DNA of 64,000 nucleotides from Stemphylium vesicarium (lineage: Eukaryota; Ascomycota; Dothideomycetes; Pleosporales; Pleosporaceae). Shown in pieces: positions 11,340 through 20,216 of this stretch. The notes beneath the pieces were generated by a model. It did not search any database and had not been told where the DNA came from. It saw nothing but the letters and a program-made list of their open reading frames with translations. Positions within the stretch are counted from its first letter, which is position 1. Every line of letters starts with the position of its first letter. Made by a program: the position numbers and the translations under genes. The stretch lies in contig QXCR01000030.1 in the NCBI GenBank assembly GCA_004380135.1, positions 124,001 through 188,000 on the forward strand, read 5' to 3'.

Positions 11340-12013
11340 TCACTGCATCTCTGCCTCGGTGTCGAAGGCAGAACCGTACTTGCCATAGGACGCATATGGA
11401 CTGGTAAGGGCGGTCAGCATGGCGAATTGCTCCTTTCGATTAACCACTGCATCGTATGTAAGTGGGCTATAATCCTGTTCGATGGATGGAGGCACAATGG
11501 TTGTTTGAGCTTAGATCAAAAGTAAACGGGAAAGACTTACTTGTACGACTTGTACTTTGTGTCGCCAGCCATTTCACGTTTTTCCATGGTATCATCGGTA
11601 TCATCAGTCATCTCCGTCATCTCCTTGGGCATGTCCATATGGCGCTTCTCCATGTTCGCATCGTCCATCTTGTCGGCTTCTGGTCCAGTGGTCGCAGGGT
11701 ACTTTCCGTAGCTTGTGTAGCAAGAATAATCACGCTTCCCCTTGTGCGATGCTTCTGCCTCTGAAGCAGCAGGGTAGCAGCCGTAAGTGGTGTATTTCCC
11801 GTAATCAGTAGACTCCTCGCGTTTGGCTGCGGCCACCTTGGCTTCTTCTGCCGATGGATATTTGCCGTAGGACTCGTAGTATGCGCCATAGATCCCGTAG
11901 CCTTCGACTACTGGCTGTGCAATTTCACGCTTGGCTTCGCTGTTGAGGCCCTTGTCGAGAGGCGCGGCGATGGCGAAGGCGGCCAGACCTGCGAGAACAA
12001 TGCCGAGATGCAT
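11340..12013 (-). CDS. Candidate RiPP precursor: secreted Kex2-processed Tyr/Gly-rich repeat protein
   Basis: Two exons (12013-11541 and 11400-11340; intron 11540-11401, GTAAGT...TTACCAG, 140 bp) encode 177 residues. The N-terminus MHLGIVLAGLAAFAIAAP is a clear signal peptide. The mature part is cut by dibasic Kex2-type sites (AKR, AAAKR, KGKR, MEKR twice) into segments. Four segments carry a repeat: YESYGKYPSAEEA, YTTYGCYPAASEAEA, YTSYGKYPATTGPEA and, only after splicing, YASYGKYGSAFDTEAE. One acidic Met/Asp-rich spacer (starts HMDMPKEM) lies between copies three and four. Signal peptide, Kex2-spaced near-identical repeats and a divergent neighbouring UstYa-family gene (13091) are the defining features of dikaritin-type fungal RiPP precursors, in which the repeat core is released in the Golgi and cyclised through Tyr side chains. 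Unspliced, the frame would stop at 11537, losing the last repeat. An alternative role is a secreted KEX2-processed repeat (KEP) peptide with a surface or signalling role. The product chemistry is unknown. Confidence 0.8.
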
Positions 12014-13090
12014 GTTGAGGATCGAGTGAATGAATGGAGAAGGATCCGATGTATTAGATAATGGCTTTATGATCTCAGATACCCAGAGTAGAGGCAGTGA
12101 CGAGCTGGTGGATTTGGCACGGGAGTCACCCTTTTGTAGACACAAGCAGTCGCTCCATTGCTAGGTAAAAGTTCGGTCCACGGGGCGAAGACTGCGATAT
12201 GGCGTGAGGTTTCATCCGCCGAGCACAATACTGCGTTTGCTTGATCCTGCCGTCAGCTCAAGGAGTCACATATTGAGAGGCTTGGGTATACGCAATGAGA
12301 ATGTTGCTCCATGTTGCTCAATAGCAGTTTTGGTATAGCGGAGTTGTCACATAATCCTCAGCGTACATGTTCTAGATTCTGAGAGCGGTGTGCACAGTAC
12401 GCATGTCCAACGAACAATTTCAGTTCTTTCTGGTAAGAGGTGCCATTGGTTTAGGGGTCGTCGTCGGAAGATGAGGGAAGCTGTACTCCGTGGTCTCGAA
12501 TGTAGCAAGACGGGATGAGAGGACGCCACCACAGCTCATGCAACCAACAAATCAATTTGTCGTTGTGGCTATCTACGCCCGATGCCCGGATTTTGTATGC
12601 ATCACATGACCTGACGAGCAAATCAGTTTGCGGAATTTGGCTAGTGTTGGTACACGTTTACGCAGGTTCTCAATAGCGCCGTACGATAGTGACTAGTCTG
12701 GCCCTGAGTCGTCTTCTGGATGGTGGCTCTAATATCTTTAGCGCAGAGCACGATTCTGCTATAGGATCTGCTGTTGTTAGTGGGGTGGTACTGCTGCCTT
12801 TTGTATCTACTTACTAGCGTGTTTGACATGTTTGACATCCCTCGCAGTGTTCCCGATTGTCATACATGGCTGCCATTGTGGTACTGAATTATGATTCGTA
12901 AGATTGATTGTGCTCGGGTACAAGCAGGAAGTAACCATGTTGGACGCAGGCTCGGGGTACTCCAGCCCGCCATGATTTGAGTTCGACGAACTCTGCTTCG
13001 CCCGTCGCGAGAGCTATTCGGTATTCGTCTTGCCCGTTTACCCAATTCCAAAATCTGGACGCATCTTTCAATAAAATACATACCTGAATC
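12014..13090. promoter_or_regulatory. Shared divergent promoter region of the precursor and UstYa genes
   Basis: About 1.1 kb separates the two divergent start codons. It has no gene I can support; frames at 12641-12838 and 12860-13126 (minus) show no features. A common regulatory region would allow co-expression of the peptide and its modifying enzyme. I cannot identify a specific operator. Confidence 0.4.
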
Positions 13091-14144
13091 ATGATGTTCA
13101 ATATCTTCGGCAGATATTCGAAGCACAGTCGTTTATCCCAACGGGACTCAGAAAGTCAGAATAGCGATACCCTGCTGCCACCCTCTGCTTCGTCTTCGCC
13201 GACCCTCAAACCCGTTATTTCGGATCGTCCGAGTCGCGATGTTCTGGTTGCTGTGAGAACGCTGGTATTATGCACCATCGTATACGTCGGTACGGCGTTG
13301 TGGATGGTCTTCAATGTCAACAGAAGAACGTTGGTAGCTGATGCCGACGAATTCTGCATCCATCATGTGTCGCGATACTGTAAGTAAGAAGGAGGAAATC
13401 TGAGCGCGATGACTGATCAATACAGCACCGGTGGTCAAGGACGTAAAGCCGAACTGGCATACGCAACTGTTCAACGGAAGCTTCTTGCACCAGAATGTTT
13501 ACCGGCAGCCGGCTGGACCGGAGGTGGATGCGGCGTGGAATGCACTCGGGGTGAATTGTGAGTGCTGGCCATTGAGAAGATGACATATGCTAACTGCTCT
13601 GTCAGATCGGAGCGTGATTATTCCGGAGACAGAGGCGGAACGAACGGGGCTGCGCCATGACCAGGTGAAAGTTAGCCAAGAGTACGGTGGTGGCTTCCCC
13701 GCGAACGTGGAAGGCTTGCATCATCTACACTGTTTGGTAAGCACCAAGATTTCTCGGCCAAGAGGTGATTCTGATTCTCTGAAGGATCTCATTCGCAAAA
13801 CATTGCATTGGAACTACGACTATTACTTGGCACGAAAGGAAGGGCCGTTTGTGAACAGCGATTATATCTTGCGCGTACACACGACCCATTGTTTGGACAT
13901 CATACGGCAGGTTCTAATGTGCAACCCAGACGTGGGCGTGCTGGGCCAAGTGTGGTGGCAGCCCGAGAGCGAACCAGACCCGATGCCATTTGTCGACTTC
14001 AATACCAAGCATCGATGTAGAGACTTTGAGGCTGTGCGGGAATGGGCTGAGGCGCATCAGCTGCCGCCAGAGACGGAGGTAAATATGAGCCGGTTCTATG
14101 ATATGCCGAAGGCGGGGGACATGGTCTTTCCAGAGATTCCGTGA
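13091..14144 (+). CDS. UstYa-family (DUF3328) oxidase/cyclase
   Basis: Four exons (13091-13379, 13426-13557, 13606-13736, 13785-14144) give 303 residues. Introns are 46, 48 and 48 bp with GTAAGT, GTGAGT and GTAAGC donors and a TACAG, GTCAG or TGAAG acceptor; the third is a multiple of three with no stop, so it reads through if missed. A single N-terminal membrane anchor (VRTLVLCTIVYVGTALWMVF) follows a short disordered cytosolic tail. The luminal part holds both family signatures: EGLHHLHCL and, after the Y-rich linker, RVHTTHCLDIIRQVLMC, that is, the paired HxxHC motifs thought to bind metal. UstYa proteins carry out oxidative cyclisation, chlorination or other steps on Kex2-released peptides in ustiloxin, phomopsin, asperipin and victorin routes and also act in other pathways. 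The divergently transcribed repeat precursor 1.1 kb away is the obvious candidate substrate. The specific reaction is inference. Confidence 0.88.
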
Positions 14145-14341
14145 AGGAAGGGTGGACGCTGGGGCATGTCAGTCAGACAGACGTGTAGTTGCGCAATGGA
14201 TTGTAGAGGTCTCTACAGGCAACGATTCCTCTCCTATGCACCCATGATTTGGCTATCAGTATGCGTCATAGACGCGTATTCTGTAGGCCACGCGTTGGAG
14301 CGAGGCGAAACTTTTGCGATGGCGGGGTCGTCAAGACACAC

Positions 14342-14941
14342 TCAGTTCTGGCGGGGCTTGACAACACCATCGTGCACGATATAGTAGACGACAGTGCTGT
14401 CGCTATCAACCGTCGCCAGCACTACGCGCTTTGTTGTCCTCCAGGGATTGGCTGGGCTGTCAACCTCAGCGGCCGACGACTCGTTCCCAGGCGGGACCAT
14501 GGTGATGGCATCGAACAGGCCGGCCAAATTGCGTAGCGTCCACTGCTCCTTGAGCCTCGTGGGCAGTATCCATTCGCGCTCGGGCTCTGCCTTGACCTCC
14601 AGCCCACCTGCCTCGCCCGCAGCGCGCGCCTTCCTCTCGCGGTCGGCCCTCTTCAGCAGCTCGACCTGCTCGTCGGGGTGTACGTAGAGACGGTGGGGAG
14701 GCAGGCCAGAGACGAGCGGGCGCGGCAGGGGCTCGCCAGTAGTCGGTGAGTGCGTGTGAAGGCGCAGGTCGGACCAGTAGTGCTGGTATTGGAGGTTGTG
14801 TAGGATCTGGCGGGCGAGCGATATCTCATTTGGCAGGTGCGTCGTGGGCGCAGCGGGCGTAGAAGGCGCTGATACGAACAGGTGCAGCGGGGCCGGGACG
14901 ACGGCATGTTTCATGTCGGATGTTACTGCCATGGTCGTCAT
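14342..14941 (-). CDS. SEN15: tRNA-splicing endonuclease subunit Sen15
   Basis: A single exon of 199 residues, minus strand. The C-terminal half matches the Sen15 fold: ILPTRLKEQWTLRNLAGLFD, then the closing strands RVVLATVDSDSTVVYYIVHD followed by GVVKPRQN. The N-terminal half, ARQILHNLQYQHYWSDLRLH and the Pro-rich RPLVSGLPPHRLYVHPDEQ, is also typical of filamentous ascomycete members. Sen15 is a structural subunit of the heterotetrameric nuclease (Sen2, Sen34, Sen54, Sen15) that removes introns from pre-tRNAs; it has no catalytic triad, as here. The start ATG at 14941 has a good context (CCACCATGACG). It shares a short divergent interval with the GPI-type protein gene at 15260. Confidence 0.85.
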   Translation of the reverse strand: MTTMAVTSDMKHAVVPAPLHLFVSAPSTPAAPTTHLPNEISLARQILHNLQYQHYWSDLRLHTHSPTTGEPLPRPLVSGLPPHRLYVHPDEQVELLKRADRERKARAAGEAGGLEVKAEPEREWILPTRLKEQWTLRNLAGLFDAITMVPPGNESSAAEVDSPANPWRTTKRVVLATVDSDSTVVYYIVHDGVVKPRQN

Positions 14942-15241
14942 GGTGGAGGCTGGGCGCGGAGGCGACGGCGAGGGTTATTGGTGGTGCAAGGTTGCGCACG
15001 GCGTTGGGGTGAAGGGAAGCTACTCGGTTGCGGAAGGAGCGAAGATCTTTGTTGACACCCCGCCAGTCAGAGAGACGATTGCAGAGGAGCGCCCGCCGCC
15101 TAGGCAGTCACCATGCCACCTTCTTATAGCTTGCTTGCTTTGCCGCGAAAAACAAAAAGAAACAGGTTGTAGCACTGACTCAATACTTGAAATATTGCTG
15201 CGCTCTGCAAGATCCATCTTCAATACAGAGACACAGACACT

Positions 15242-15259
15242 ATCATCATCATCATCATC
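15242..15259. repeat. (ATC)6 microsatellite in a 5' leader
   Basis: Six ATC triplets directly abut the start codon of the GPI-type protein gene at 15260. Length change here would alter the leader, not the protein. Confidence 0.85.
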
Positions 15260-15866
15260 ATGCGAGCATCCATCTCCATCCCCACACTGCTGCTTCTGGC
15301 TAGCGTTGCCGTCGCCCAAGAAGAGACTCCCTCGGTCGCAACTTCACCTTTTGTCAGCCCCACGCCATCAGAGGAGCAAATCTACACGATCCAGACGATA
15401 GACCCATGGGTCTGCTACGAGGACTGCATTCAGCCACCTTGCCCACCATGTACGTGTCAAAGACCCATAGCACGGAGCTCGCCGCACCCAGCACTGACAC
15501 AAGAATGCAGGTTCCAGTGGTAGCCTCTTGAGCATTCCACCAATTCCCATGCCAACGCCTATTTCAGAGTCGATCGCTACCGCCATCACGGACCCTGGCC
15601 TCTCCACTGTGAGTGGAATCATGTCTATCCCGACCGGCGAGATCCCGCTCTCCACTGAGGGTATCATGTCTATCCCGGCTGGTGAGACCCCTATTTCCAC
15701 TGGCGCCGTCGACACATCCGTAGCTAGCTCTTCAGATATGACTATGACGGAGAGCCCGAGTGGCTCTGAACTGCCTCAAGTGACGACGAATGCTGCCGTC
15801 ATGAATGCAAAGGCCGACGGCGTGCCATTTGTGGCGGCAATCGCTGGCGCCCTCGCATTTCTGTAA
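15260..15866 (+). CDS. Small secreted, probably GPI-anchored, Ser/Thr/Pro-rich protein
   Basis: Two exons (15260-15449 and 15511-15866; intron 61 bp, GTACGT...ATGCAG) encode 181 residues. It starts with a signal peptide (MRASISIPTLLLLASVAVAQ), has a short Cys-rich patch (WVCYEDCIQPPCPPC), then a Ser/Thr/Pro-rich region with two near-identical units around GIMSIPTGEIPLST and GIMSIPAGETPIST, and ends in a hydrophobic tail (VPFVAAIAGALAFL) preceded by small residues, the usual pattern for GPI attachment. It probably sits in the plasma membrane or cell wall. I recognise no named family. The splice junction restores a continuous frame, supporting the model. Confidence 0.75.
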
Positions 15867-16563
15867 AGGGTCAGTACACGGGCGAGGACTAAATAAATGG
15901 GTTGAATACCCAATGTTGTTGGGTCTTGGCTTCAATTACCTCTGGGTCGGCTCGGGGTCACTCCGGTCGCCCACGCCAGCAATCAACCAAACCAAGATCC
16001 GGGAAGATATGCATTGGTAGCGAATCTTGACTGAATACGATATAAGACCGAGTACATAGGAAAAAATTACAACATGATGCAAATCATCGCAAGACTAGCC
16101 CTGACACAGTCTCGGCGGCGAAGAGTTTGTGAAAATGGAGGCGAAGTATAGCCGTACGCCGTATCTCGTACTCGAAGAGCGATGAGAGATGGGTCTAGCG
16201 GGCGGCTTGTGGCTTAAACTCTGCAGATAGGTGGGTCTGGGGTTCGTAGGAGCCGCTTCCGCAACAGCCTAGGCCATGTCCCTTCCATCACCCCATTACG
16301 CCTGCGTCCACAAGTATAAGGGTACCGCCGCAACCATGTCGCCCACGGTACAGCGTCCAATATCCCTCCAAGCAGGTTTTGCTTCCAACACAATATACCG
16401 TCCCAAGTGATATTTAACAAAAGCAAGGATCCCGCCAAGGCACTGCGACATTGCACCAGCCATCATCGACCTTCTTGGCTGACACGCTGAGCCGCGCGGG
16501 CAACGAACGAGGCAAACAGCCTACATAACAGAGAAGGAAACCGAGCACTTGTTCTCCGCAAAC
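15867..16563. other. Intergenic
   Basis: A frame at 16214-16456 (minus) begins with a hydrophobic run but has no further support. The region is otherwise the 3' flank of the GPI-type gene and the 5' flank of the DUF2985 gene; nothing else is seen. Confidence 0.4.
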
Positions 16564-18038
16564 ATGGCACCTTCCGATAGCAACATCCGCACTCCAGTGC
16601 CCTTCCCACAGCCAAAGGGCCTCTACAGCCCAGATGCATCGAGCCCTACTGCCGAGTCACCATCAACAAACACGCGCGAGCAAACCTCTACAAATGCCTC
16701 CACCGTTTCGAGTAGAATACGAACAGCCACCGGAAAGCTGATGGAGACAAGCCCTCCCGCGGGCATGTGGGCGGCCACAGGCACCGCCGCAGCCAAGGCG
16801 CCCTCTATATCGGACATCAGGAAAGGCTCGTATGGCTCCGAGGGTTGGAACGAGGAATCTCAGCGTAGTAGAGCCGGATCACGTGCCAGCCAGGGAGGCC
16901 AAAGGTCGCGAACCTCTACGACCGCCACAGCATCTGAGCCGACGGAGCGCCCGCAATTCGGTGCCACACGCAAGACATCGTCGAGCAACGCACTAAACAC
17001 TGAGGCTTTTCCCACCTTGGCCGAAGAAGATACACATCAACTATGGGACCATGGCGAGCAGCAAAAGGACGCTAAAATTTGCATACAATCTGAGCATAGC
17101 TCCGAAACAGCAACTGGGGACGTTGATAGCGACAGACCCCGGCAGCCCAAACGAACGTCTTCAGGACGAGTACGTATTTGCTCCTACTGAGTAACTGCGT
17201 TATCTCTAACAATGCATAGTACACGAATGGCTACGTACCACCGCCGAAGCTACCTTGGACCCGGTCCTTGACCATTGGCCTGAAGGCTTTCTGGAAATGG
17301 TTCCTGACTCCCGCCGGCTTTCTCATCACACTGTACGCGCTCAACGTTGTCGCATGGGGTGGCATGCTGTTCCTCCTCCTCTGCAACGCTGCACCTGCCA
17401 TGTGCACGCCCACCTGTGATGACAACAGCTCTCCACGCAAAAAGTGGTTGGAAATCGACTCGCAAATTCTCAACGCACTATTCTGCGTCACAGGTTTCGG
17501 CCTTGCGCCATGGCGTTTCCGTGACCTATACTGGTGGGCATGGTGGAGGATAGGCGGATCAAAACGCAAGGAGACGGGCATCCGGCGGCTAGCTGGTATA
17601 CATCGAGAATGGTTTCGCCTTTCCGGCTCAGATCAATTACCTGATGACGCAGACGCAAAGGTTGTCGATCAGAATGACCCCGCCGTACCTATACCCGTCA
17701 AGGCAATCCCGGATCCATCCCCAACGGCAATTCGCGCCCCGCCAACCAGAGGGTGGACTATGGACGCTGTTGTCTGGTTGAATGTTTGGAATACCTTTTT
17801 CCAGATATGTCTATGTTTTTACATGTGGCACTATAACCGTATCAACAGGCCTTCGTGGGCCACTGGTCTCTTTGTCGCTTTGGCCTGTATCGTCGCTGGT
17901 GTTGCCGGTATCATTATGTGGCTGGAAGGCAAAAAGGTCAAGAAAGTCGAGGGCGTACCCATGCGTAGGGACTATGGGGACCAGCCAGAGGACACAGAAG
18001 CGCAGTCGAGCATACCGCTGGTGGCGACGAAATCCTGA
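16564..18038 (+). CDS. DUF2985-family membrane protein
   Basis: Two exons (to 17169, then 17220-18038), with a 50-bp intron that has GTACGT, a CTAAC branch and a CATAG acceptor. The frame opens at 16549, but the second Met at 16564 (AAACATGGCACC) looks like the true start. The first 200 residues are disordered and rich in Ser, Thr and Arg. Then comes the conserved DUF2985 core: FLTPAGFLITLYALNVVAWG, MLFLLLCNAAPAMC, a Cys-Asp-Asp segment, KWLEIDSQILNALFCVTGFG and LAPWRFRDLYWW, then LAGIHREWFRL. Two more membrane helices follow near NVWNTFFQICLCFYMWHYNR and ATGLFVALACIVAGVAGIIM. Four helices in all. The family is common in filamentous fungi and has no established function. Confidence 0.85.
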
Positions 18039-18657
18039 TGCTAATGCCCAGGCTTTTTGCGCGACGAACAGACTTGTTAAAGGCGTTGATTGGGGCGGGA
18101 TGCCTTGTTGTTTCTTGGCGTTCGGTCGAGTCAGGTACTTGACTCGGGCGCACCCTAACATTATCGTCATGATCAAGATACCCAGCCCGTGGGCATGATA
18201 ACTATCATCGCCACTACATAATTACATTTTCATGAATCTCTAACGCATAAAAAAGCTCGAAATCCACCACGTCAGCAATGTGTCACTCACTCACAGCAGA
18301 AGGAACCATCTACGCGGTTCTTTTGGGCTTTGCCATCGATCACCCGAGCCTGTCAGCCTCGCACTTGCATGCTTGCCGATCTCCCCGGACATTCCGAAGT
18401 GCATACTAAGCAAATCTGAAAGTAGATCTGTTGGTCAAAATGACGTAGCATCCGCATACTAATTATTGCCTGGTGACGGATGCACGCGACCCTCGAGTCT
18501 CGGTTGGTATATGTTATTTAGCCAAGGCCTTCCAAGGCATTTGGCTTCCTTCTCGTATCGCACTTTCTTCGACTTGTCGCATCTTCTTTAAACTCTTCAT
18601 TTGCATCCTGCGATAACAACGAAGCACTTACATACTACGGGGACAAACGAATAAGAG
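18039..18657. other. Intergenic
   Basis: No gene is supported. The last 100 bases before 18658 are CT-rich, as in many fungal promoters. Confidence 0.4.
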
Positions 18658-19599
18658 ATGGCAGCACAGGAATACTACCTGGGCACGCAAGGTGCTCATG
18701 AACTTCAAGGCCACCCATCCAACCCATACCCATCGCAACCACCAAAGCCGCCACAATGCCAACAACCCCATCCACAAGCCTACTCACAACCACCATACGC
18801 AAACACGCCACCTCCATCATACTTTGCGCATCCTCAGCCGCCGCAACAACCTCATGGCTACCCGCCTCACCAGATGTATCAAGAGAAGCCATCCCAAGCG
18901 CAAGCCATGACAGCACCTTACCCCCAAACACCACCAGCAGGCTACTATCCGTCGCAGCCACCTATGCCACAACAACAGGGCGGGTACCTCAGCGCCCCCC
19001 TCCAACCCTTTAGAAGCCACTCGCAGCCAGCGCGCGTCCGCTTCGCGGACCAGGACTCCGACCGAAGCACAAGTCTAGGTTCAATATCAGATGAAGACGA
19101 TTACTCCCCTCCACCACCACCTCCTCCACGCCACCACCAAAACTACAACACCAACACCTCATACGCACATCGCCAACCCAGCACCGGCCACTCCACCCGT
19201 CCCCAGCACCGCCACGAGCGTACATACTCTTCTTCAGACTACGCCAGCGATCGCGACCGCGACCGCCACGCCCGCCACAAGCCGCGCAAATCCGCCTCGT
19301 ACGACAAATCAAGCACACACGAGGAGTCGCACAAGAACCGCGATACCTTTCTTGGCGCGGGCGCGGGTACGATAATAGGGGATGCGATTTTCCCTGGTCT
19401 GGGCACGGCGGCGGGATTGGTGCTGGGTGGGTATGGCGGTAGGAAGTATGCGCGGGAGAGGAGTAGGAGCGAGGATGTGTACGGTGGAGGAGGAAGTGGT
19501 GGTGGTGGGAAGAGGAGTCATGGGGGGAGTAGGAGGGCGGGAGATGATGGATGGGATGAGAAGACTCGGACGTTTAGGAAGGGTGCTGCTGTTCGGTAG
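18658..19599 (+). CDS. Pro/Gln-rich protein with a glycine-zipper segment
   Basis: A single exon of 313 residues. The N-terminal half is very rich in Pro, Gln, Tyr and His (SQPPKPPQ, HPQPPQQPHGYPPHQMYQ), the middle is Ser/Asp/Arg/His-rich with many dipeptide repeats (SDRDRDRHARH), and then a short conserved-looking element FLGAGAGTIIGDAIFPGLG continues into TAAGLVLGGYGGRKYAR. Alternating Gly in this element is the glycine-zipper pattern that can pack into membranes. The C-terminus is Gly/Ser/Arg-rich. Similar low-complexity proteins with a Gly-zipper tail are common in filamentous fungi; I know no tested function. The ATG follows a CT-rich leader and AAGAG. Confidence 0.65.
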   Translation: MAAQEYYLGTQGAHELQGHPSNPYPSQPPKPPQCQQPHPQAYSQPPYANTPPPSYFAHPQPPQQPHGYPPHQMYQEKPSQAQAMTAPYPQTPPAGYYPSQPPMPQQQGGYLSAPLQPFRSHSQPARVRFADQDSDRSTSLGSISDEDDYSPPPPPPPRHHQNYNTNTSYAHRQPSTGHSTRPQHRHERTYSSSDYASDRDRDRHARHKPRKSASYDKSSTHEESHKNRDTFLGAGAGTIIGDAIFPGLGTAAGLVLGGYGGRKYARERSRSEDVYGGGGSGGGGKRSHGGSRRAGDDGWDEKTRTFRKGAAVR

Positions 19600-19801
19600 G
19601 AGACGATATCGGGTATGGGTGTGAAATGTGTTGACGACTTTCATGTTATGATAATGACGACATAGCTGCTGGTTTCAGCTTATGATTTTTTATGGGCAAT
19701 GGTTAATGAGGATTTTCTTCTCTCTTCATCTTTTTATTGCACTCGGTCAAATGCGAATGGCGGAACCATGGTCGAGTACTAGACATTATTTCTATTGCGG
19801 G

Positions 19802-20180
19802 GTGTTCGTCTTCGATTGCCCCTCGAGGACAATAGCGCTACATCCCTCCTCTCCTCCCCTTCTCCCTCTTTCTATCTACAACTACACACATGCACGTCTT
19901 CGATCGTCGGCTGACGATAGCATCGCATGAATCCTCCTCGCTTATCTATTCTTACATGGATGTACGTCTTCAACCGAGCTAGCGGTAGCGTTCCATCCTT
20001 TTCCTTTCCCTCTTTTTCCTTCACAACCTTTTAATACTTACATGGATGTATGTCTTCAACTTCTCCCGAACCGAGCGGGAAAGTAGCATTCCATCCTAAA
20101 TCCTCCAAACATGAGCAAAAATACACTAGGATGAATGGATGCACGTCTTCAACCGCAGTAGATGTGGTAGCGCTACATCC
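19802..20180. repeat. Array of five imperfect hairpin repeats between convergent genes
   Basis: Five units lie at 19802-19845, 19889-19934, 19955-19998, 20041-20096 and 20133-20180. Each has the left core CGTCTTCRA (TGTCTTCAA in the fourth) and a right core AGC followed closely by CATCC or CGCATG. Between them is an inverted repeat whose bases change while pairing is kept: ATTG/CAAT, ATCGTC/GACGAT, ACCG/CGGT, TCCCG/CGGGA and ACC/GGT. In units three to five an outer GGATG/CATCC stem closes the hairpin, and an inner ACG/CGT becomes ATG/CAT in unit four. The array fills the space between the 3' ends of the Gly-zipper gene (plus) and ERG24 (minus), so it would lie in one or both 3' UTRs. Confidence 0.75.
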
Positions 20181-20216
20181 TATGGCACCTCCGCTGAACC
20201 GCCATGAATGGGATTC

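Noticed and set aside
11537..12145. Start of the precursor at 12145 and stop at 11537
   Set aside because: The upstream 44 residues lack a signal peptide; the ATG at 12013 begins one directly. The stop at 11537 lies inside a good intron.
13736..13785. Continuous read-through of the UstYa gene across 13737-13784
   Set aside because: The 48 bp have a GTAAGC donor and an AG acceptor, and removing them brings the HHLHC motif next to the expected helix; retention would insert residues that do not fit the family.
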